From: Faeciplasma sp045660445
Lineage (GTDB): Bacteria; Bacillota; Clostridia; Oscillospirales; Ruminococcaceae
Direction: 5' to 3'
Length of the DNA: 64,000 nucleotides
Assembly: GCA_045660445.1 (NCBI GenBank)
Contig: JAZRDR010000003.1
Span: forward strand, 58,813-122,812
This document shows, in pieces, positions 59,939 to 64,000 of the stretch. Below the pieces are notes generated by a model, which was given only the letters and a program-made list of their open reading frames with translations, was not told the origin of the DNA and did not search any database. Positions within the stretch are counted from its first letter, which is position 1. Every line of letters starts with the position of its first letter. Position numbers and translations under genes: made by a program.

Positions 59939-59974
59939 ATATCCCTCTCGACCAAGTCGGGAGGGATATCTTTT
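59939..59974 (+). terminator. Terminator after the Gfo/Idh gene
   Basis: ATATCCCTCTCGAC / GTCGGGAGGGATAT around CAA, then CTTTTTATT. Also placed after the minus-strand gene at 59977. Confidence 0.88.
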
Positions 59975-59976
59975 TA

Positions 59977-60957
59977 TTAATTTTTGTGTTCGCTTTCAAG
60001 TCTTGCCTTTTCAGCCTCAAGCATTGCGATGAGATCGTCAATTCTTGAAGGTGAAAGGTTTTCGATGTTAAGGCCTGTGCTTGCGGGCTTGGGTTCTTGA
60101 GCCTTGGGCTCTTCCTTAACAGGCTCGACAGCAGGCTCTTCCTTGGTAACCTTAGGCTTGTCAGAGGTGAATGCAAGCTTTTGCTCGGGTTCCTTATCAG
60201 AGGTGAATTCAAGCTTAGTCTCGGGCTTTGTTTCCTCTGCCTGACGGATGGTTATTTCCTTAACGGGCTTGGGCTCCTCAGTGGGCATCTTGTCAAGATA
60301 ACCCTCTTCAAGCTCGAACTTTTTCTTTTTGGTCTTTTCGATCTCTGCTCTTATAGCCTCGACGTTAACGGGCTCTTCAATGACGGGCGCTTTGTTCTCT
60401 TTTTTCTTCTTTTTAAGGGAGATTACGAACATTGTCACTTCATAAGCCAAAACAAGCGCACAGGGAATGATGACCATTGTGAGCATTCCTGCCTTAGAGG
60501 ATGCGAAGCGCACAAGCCCTCCAAAGAAATTGGAATAGGTCTTGGCAACGCCGACGATGTCATCCTGACCGACGCCCCACTTTTCCTCTGCGGGAGCGGT
60601 ATCGTATTTAACGATGTATCTTGTTTCGCTTGTGCCGTTAGGGTCGATTATTTCTTCAGCGCCCAAAAAACCGACAACAGCAAGCTGCCCGTCGATACTG
60701 CAAAGGATTACGTTGCCCTCACGCTCGGGGAACTCACCCTCTTTAACGAAAACAGCGGCACCCTGAGAAATTCTCGGTTCCATTCCGTCACCGTTCATGA
60801 TATATACTCTATATCCAAAAAGCGAGGGTGCAGAATTGGTGTCTTTAAAAATTCCAAACAGCACAAAAGTGCCGACAATGGCGATTATAAGGATGAAAAT
60901 AACGACTGTCATGACTATATCAAGCCAGGAGCGTTTTTTGGTGTTTTCGTGGAACAT
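59977..60957 (-). CDS. Signal-peptidase-I-like membrane protein without the catalytic serine
   Basis: 326 residues: cytoplasmic start, membrane helix 13-36, S26-like extracytoplasmic domain (50-150), second helix 157-180, then a long charged cytoplasmic tail (KKKKKE, then Glu/Pro/Lys repeats such as TSDKEPEQKLAFTSDKP). In SipW-type peptidases the nucleophile is the Ser of SMEP; here the sequence is NGDGMEP, Gly58 (codon GGA). The usual downstream HR/basic segment is also absent. Probably an inactive scaffold or binding protein. Promoter TTGCTA-17-TATACT at 61030-61058. Confidence 0.8.
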   Translation of the reverse strand: MFHENTKKRSWLDIVMTVVIFILIIAIVGTFVLFGIFKDTNSAPSLFGYRVYIMNGDGMEPRISQGAAVFVKEGEFPEREGNVILCSIDGQLAVVGFLGAEEIIDPNGTSETRYIVKYDTAPAEEKWGVGQDDIVGVAKTYSNFFGGLVRFASSKAGMLTMVIIPCALVLAYEVTMFVISLKKKKKENKAPVIEEPVNVEAIRAEIEKTKKKKFELEEGYLDKMPTEEPKPVKEITIRQAEETKPETKLEFTSDKEPEQKLAFTSDKPKVTKEEPAVEPVKEEPKAQEPKPASTGLNIENLSPSRIDDLIAMLEAEKARLESEHKN

Positions 60958-61029
60958 GAATTTTAACCGTCCTTCCCCAAATTATGACACGCGCAAAGCG
61001 CGAAGCAATACTATCAAATATATATGTTA

Positions 61030-61058
61030 AGTATAGCACATTTATTTCGATATAGCAA
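61030..61058 (-). promoter_or_regulatory. Predicted promoter of the signal-peptidase-like gene
   Basis: On the minus strand TTGCTA (61053-61058), 17-bp spacer, TATACT (61030-61035). The leader contains a CGCGC-AAA-GCGCG mini-hairpin. Confidence 0.6.
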
Positions 61059-61103
61059 ACACTTTTGCAAGGTTTTCCGACAAATATTTTTGCACCCCTT
61101 TTG

Positions 61104-61132
61104 TTGACAAACGTGGGGTGGTTGTATATAAT
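61104..61132 (+). promoter_or_regulatory. Consensus promoter of tRNA-Thr
   Basis: TTGACA (61104-61109), 17-bp spacer, TATAAT (61127-61132), 15 bp before the tRNA. Confidence 0.85.
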
Positions 61133-61146
61133 ATTAAGGTACATTT

Positions 61147-61221
61147 GCTGGAATGGCGCAGTGGTAGCGCAATTGATTCGTAATCAATAGGCCGTGGGTT
61201 CAAATCCCATTTCCAGCTCCA
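61147..61221 (+). tRNA. tRNA-Thr (anticodon CGT)
   Basis: Acceptor GCTGGAA / TTCCAGC, D-arm GCGC-AGTGGTA-GCGC, anticodon stem ATTGA / TCAAT with loop TTCGTAA (anticodon CGT, codon ACG), T-loop TTCAAAT, encoded CCA. All arms fold. Confidence 0.95.
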
Positions 61222-61227
61222 ATCAAA

Positions 61228-61258
61228 CCGCATTCGACCTTGGTCGGGTGCGGCTTTT
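61228..61258 (+). terminator. tRNA-Thr terminator
   Basis: CCGCA-tt-CGAC / GTCG-gg-TGCGG then CTTTTG. Confidence 0.8.
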
Positions 61259-61323
61259 GTTATCTTGATTTTGGTGCTTATTTATGTTATCCTTAAATTG
61301 TAAAAGCGAAACGGAGGTGCGAA

Positions 61324-62247
61324 ATGAGCGAAAAGAAAAAGAAGCGGACTTTTTTAAATACATTAATTTTTATAGCCAAAATAATTTTCATAGTAATTGT
61401 TGCTCTGCATATTCTGCTAATTGCTTATAGTATCATCTCGTATGCTAACTATATTAATCAACCGCCAAGGACTTGGGTTGAAAGTTACCATTATTATGAA
61501 GCGTACACAGTCAAGGGCGATGCTATATACATATTAACGAGCAGCTACCGAGATTCTGGCGATTACATGAAAATATATGAAGATGTCATTGAAGAAGTAA
61601 ATATCGCTAAAGACGTAAGTGAGGGGGTGTTCAGTGAGGTTCAACCCAAAGCGAAACTGATTGCCGAAGAAAGTCACAATATTCTTGCAAACCAGTTTAC
61701 TTCTCCATTCCAAAAAGGTTATGAGCACCTTGCCGATGAAGTTTTCAAGCTTAATGTCCAAGGTCTGACCCGCGAAGACAAAAAACCTGTTGGGCTGGCT
61801 TTTAAACTGTTCGAGCGCGAGGATAGAATCTACGGCTTCGTAAACGTATATTCAGAAGGCGCCAGCGGAAGGAACAGCGTTGCTTTCGAGGATATCGTTA
61901 AAACCTGCCTTGTTGAATTTGAAGATGGCAAAATGAGCATTGTAAAAGAGATCGAGGGCGTTGTGTCGATTGCCTATAATGAATCTCTTCTTGTATATTA
62001 CAACGATGACGGTGTACATACTATGAATATGGCATCCGGAGAAACAAAGCTGATTATCGAAGGAAGGGGCAACGAGCATAGGCGTTATATTTACACCCGC
62101 ATTTGGGACAATATTTTGCTTGTTGAGGTCCTTGAATCGTATGACGACGAAAACGGTAAATATCACCTTGCGGGTTGTTGGTATTACGCTTTTAAAATAG
62201 ATGGTTCTGAATTAACCGAGGTTGAATATATACAAAAGAAATCTTAA
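61324..62247 (+). CDS. Membrane-anchored protein of unknown function
   Basis: 307 residues: a lysine-rich start, one membrane helix (about 14-42) and a large outside domain, beta-rich in its second half (GLAFKLFEREDRIYGFVNVY, VVSIAYNESLLVYYNDDGV, NILLVEVLESYDD), perhaps a beta-propeller-like sensor. No family recognised. Codon use is less biased than in neighbouring housekeeping genes. Ribosome site ACGGAGGTGCGAA. Single gene with a terminator at 62256. Confidence 0.75.
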   Translation: MSEKKKKRTFLNTLIFIAKIIFIVIVALHILLIAYSIISYANYINQPPRTWVESYHYYEAYTVKGDAIYILTSSYRDSGDYMKIYEDVIEEVNIAKDVSEGVFSEVQPKAKLIAEESHNILANQFTSPFQKGYEHLADEVFKLNVQGLTREDKKPVGLAFKLFEREDRIYGFVNVYSEGASGRNSVAFEDIVKTCLVEFEDGKMSIVKEIEGVVSIAYNESLLVYYNDDGVHTMNMASGETKLIIEGRGNEHRRYIYTRIWDNILLVEVLESYDDENGKYHLAGCWYYAFKIDGSELTEVEYIQKKS

Positions 62248-62255
62248 ATAAACTG

Positions 62256-62291
62256 ATCCTCCCCTTGAAAAACCAAGGGGAGGATTTTTTA
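62256..62291. terminator. Terminator between 61324 gene and PAP2 gene
   Basis: ATCCTCCCCTTG / CAAGGGGAGGAT around AAAAAC, then T6. Also directly after the PAP2 stop on the minus strand. Confidence 0.9.
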
Positions 62292-62894
62292 CACCTTTTT
62301 AAATTTTGGGACGACCTTTTTATAAATCAAGTCAACTATCAGCCAGCCCAAAAGTCCTCCGACAAAGCCGCAGACGAATCCACCGATAACGTCGGAAGGA
62401 TAATGTACCATCAGATAAATTCTTGACATGCCCATCAGCACGCAGAACACCGCGCTTGGCAAGACCCACTTTTTGCCCATTGCAAAGCAGAAAGCAACCA
62501 AAGTGCACACAACAACGTTGGTGTGGCCCGATGGGAAGGAGAATTCGCTCATTTTGGGGCCGCCTGCTGCAAGCCACCAGTTATAATAATCCTCGACTCC
62601 GCTGACATAAGGTCTTGGACGTGCGACCAAGGGCTTTACAGAGATGTTAACGATGAGCCAGCCGATTATTATTGCCGAAAGAACGCAGATTCCTGCTTTT
62701 CTTGTCTTTTTAAAGAACAACAAGGCAATTCCAAGAATGATGCAGGGAATGCCCTCCTCGCCAAAAATGGTTATGAATTTAAAGAACGGTGTGAAAAACC
62801 AATCTGCCCAAACGGCAAGATTGTGGAAAAACTGAAGTATTGCATGGTCGAAGCCGGCAAAAGCCTCGTTAAGCCAAAGTGCAAATGCTGACAT
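62289..62894 (-). CDS. PAP2-family membrane phosphatase
   Basis: 201 residues with about six membrane helices and the three phosphatase motifs KPLVARPRP, FPSGHTNV and SRIYLMVHYPSDVIGG. Such enzymes dephosphorylate undecaprenyl pyrophosphate or other lipid phosphates at the outer membrane face. 11 bp downstream of the 62906-63427 gene, so probably co-transcribed. Start ATG follows AAGGAGAATACAT. Confidence 0.9.
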   Translation of the reverse strand: MSAFALWLNEAFAGFDHAILQFFHNLAVWADWFFTPFFKFITIFGEEGIPCIILGIALLFFKKTRKAGICVLSAIIIGWLIVNISVKPLVARPRPYVSGVEDYYNWWLAAGGPKMSEFSFPSGHTNVVVCTLVAFCFAMGKKWVLPSAVFCVLMGMSRIYLMVHYPSDVIGGFVCGFVGGLLGWLIVDLIYKKVVPKFKKV

Positions 62895-62905
62895 ATGTAT
62901 TCTCC

Positions 62906-63427
62906 TTAATGCTCAAAATTCTTGTCCAATACGATTCTGTATGCAGGCTCGTAAGCTGCCCTATATTCCTCGCTGTGCGACACCATCGGATATCCCGCAC
63001 CGGCATATTCGCAAAGATACTCATCAAGCTCGCTCACGCTGAATCTGAAGAGGTTATCACCGGCAAGGGCTTTAAGCATTTCAAGTGCCTGCAAAAACTC
63101 GCTCATATCGCACCACTCCTCCTCGGCAGAGGTGATGAAAGCTTCAAAAAGCTCGTCGATACTTATGCCATTGGGATCAAGCGCTGCAAGGTTAACTCGC
63201 AAAACGCCACCGCCGATAGGCTCGCAGAGAGGGGCGGTCTCACGAGGGCGTGTGGCCTCGTACTCACGCTTAAGATATTCAAAAGCACGCTCTTTGTCTA
63301 AGATTATATGTCCCGGGCCAAAGCAAGCCTGATAGACAAGCTTGACTGCGTCAGTCGGGCGCATCTTGGGATATTTGGTTGCGTGCAGATTTAAAGCACT
63401 TTTTATCGAGCTGAGTCTGTCAGTCAT
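62906..63427 (-). CDS. Conserved protein of unknown function
   Basis: 173 residues, soluble and mainly helical (YPKMRPTDAVKLVYQACF, GPGHIILDKERAFEYLKREY). I recognise it as a conserved clostridial type but cannot name a function. ATG at 63427 is preferred over the adjacent TTG (63430). Consensus promoter at 63459-63487. Probably co-transcribed with the PAP2 gene. Confidence 0.75.
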   Translation of the reverse strand: MTDRLSSIKSALNLHATKYPKMRPTDAVKLVYQACFGPGHIILDKERAFEYLKREYEATRPRETAPLCEPIGGGVLRVNLAALDPNGISIDELFEAFITSAEEEWCDMSEFLQALEMLKALAGDNLFRFSVSELDEYLCEYAGAGYPMVSHSEEYRAAYEPAYRIVLDKNFEH

Positions 63428-63458
63428 CAAGCCACCGCCTTTATCAGTTTATGATTTG

Positions 63459-63487
63459 ATTATAACGGCAGAGTGTCATGTTGTCAA
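63459..63487 (-). promoter_or_regulatory. Consensus promoter of the 62906/PAP2 unit
   Basis: On the minus strand TTGACA (63482-63487), 17-bp spacer, TATAAT (63459-63464). Confidence 0.85.
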
Positions 63488-63506
63488 CGGGGCAGTTTAG
63501 GCAAAT

Positions 63507-63534
63507 AAAAAACGCCGCGGTTATTACCACGACG
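63507..63534 (-). terminator. tRNA-Gly terminator
   Basis: CGTCGTGG / CCGCGGCG around TAATAA on the minus strand, followed by T6. Confidence 0.82.
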
Positions 63535-63541
63535 ATTTAAG

Positions 63542-63617
63542 TGGAGCGGATTACGAGGCTCGAACTCGCTACCTCCACCTTGGCAAGGTGGCGCTCTACC
63601 AGATGAGCTAAATCCGC
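63542..63617 (-). tRNA. tRNA-Gly (anticodon GCC)
   Basis: On the minus strand acceptor GCGGATT / AATCCGC, anticodon stem CCACC / GGTGG with loop TTGCCAA (anticodon GCC), T-loop TTCGAGC, encoded CCA. Complete cloverleaf. Confidence 0.96.
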
Positions 63618-63692
63618 GTTTCCTGACTGCCAATATAGAATACCAAAAGACAGCCGGAAAGTCAAGTCTTTTTTTCGACTTTTTTGAAAAAA

Positions 63693-64000
63693 TTACAGCC
63701 GGGGCGCCGAAATATCCTTAAAGCCTTCGCCAAAGATCTCGCTGGCAGAGGTGACGATCAAAAAGGCGCAGGGATCTTCCTCCATGGCGATCTCCTGCAC
63801 CTTGGGCAAAAGCCGCTTTTGCATGGCGCACAGGATGACCCGCTTGTTTTTCTGGGTATAGGCGCCTTGACCCTGCAGATAGGTGACGCCGATCTCCAGC
63901 TCCTCCAGCAGCCGCTGGGCGATGGTCTTTTCGTGGTCGGTGATCAGATAGACCAGCTTGGCCTCGTCCCGGCCGTACAGCACCAGATCCAGACAGAAGG
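63693..64000 (-). CDS. YitT family membrane protein, C-terminal part (5' end outside window)
   Basis: Only the C-terminal cytoplasmic DUF2179 domain is present (LVYLITDHEKTIAQRLLEEL, GVTYLQGQGAYTQKNKRVI, EIFGEGFKDI). The frame stays open to the window edge, so the GTG at 63983 is internal. Full-length relatives have an N-terminal membrane domain and unknown function. Codon use differs strongly from the rest of the window: CTG for Leu and CGG for Arg dominate where other genes use CTT/TTG and AGA. G+C is about 59% by hand count. Foreign origin or an assembly join are both possible. Confidence 0.85.
   Translation of the reverse strand, partial: FCLDLVLYGRDEAKLVYLITDHEKTIAQRLLEELEIGVTYLQGQGAYTQKNKRVILCAMQKRLLPKVQEIAMEEDPCAFLIVTSASEIFGEGFKDISAPRL

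Overview
The window comes from a spore-forming member of the Clostridia, probably a gut or rumen lineage. It carries spoIIP, spoVT and a CotF/ferritin-like coat protein. It has four T-box leaders, TTGACA-17-TATAAT promoters, GAAC-N4-GTTC LexA/DinR boxes and strong AGGAGG ribosome sites. It also has anaerobic ferredoxin-dependent 2-oxoacid chemistry. I see no insertion sequence, prophage, rRNA or CRISPR array. A 74-bp hairpin repeat occurs twice.

Layout. 1-9.2 kb, plus strand: purine operon purF(partial)-purM-purN-purO-type-purH(short)-purD-purL, in which IMP formation is split between two unrelated single-function proteins. 9.2-13.6 kb: polysaccharide genes (GH125, GH39, SGNH esterase lipoprotein). 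13.6-24.2 kb: housekeeping and envelope genes (UPF0210/ACT pair, spoIIP, a VanY-type peptidase, CBS protein, small lipoprotein, thioesterase, typA, an SOS-controlled dinB, tcdA, coat-like protein). 24.2-41.3 kb, all minus strand: amino-acid genes. 41.3-51.2 kb, plus strand: complete pyrimidine operon pyrC-carA-carB-pyrK-pyrD-pyrF-pyrE-pyrB. 51.2-64 kb: DUF3737, glgB, a membrane HTH protein, T-box/trpB, 1-phosphofructokinase, spoVT, cupin/Gfo-Idh pair, a signal-peptidase-like protein, tRNA-Thr, PAP2 phosphatase, tRNA-Gly and the end of a yitT-type gene with foreign-looking codon use.

The most interesting region is 26.5-41.3 kb. Three T-box leaders read, by my folding, CUC (Leu), AUC (Ile) and GUA (Val). 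Each one precedes a different acyl-CoA synthetase fusion protein. The Val leader also heads an operon for a four-subunit branched-chain-type 2-oxoacid:ferredoxin oxidoreductase, and a branched-chain aminotransferase follows. T-boxes switch genes on when the cognate tRNA is uncharged, so this looks biosynthetic. My inference is that branched-chain fatty acids are activated to acyl-CoA, reductively carboxylated to 2-oxoacids and transaminated to Val, Ile and Leu. Reductive carboxylation is known biochemically from rumen bacteria. The per-amino-acid T-box wiring and the fusion proteins are what seem new. The Leu branch also carries a LeuA relative that has lost its metal-binding histidines.

Other oddities are a CarA whose glutaminase Cys and His are replaced by Gly and Tyr, an aspartate carbamoyltransferase fused to only the zinc domain of PyrI, a signal-peptidase homologue without its serine, and a 74-bp repeat whose two copies show compensatory base-pair changes.
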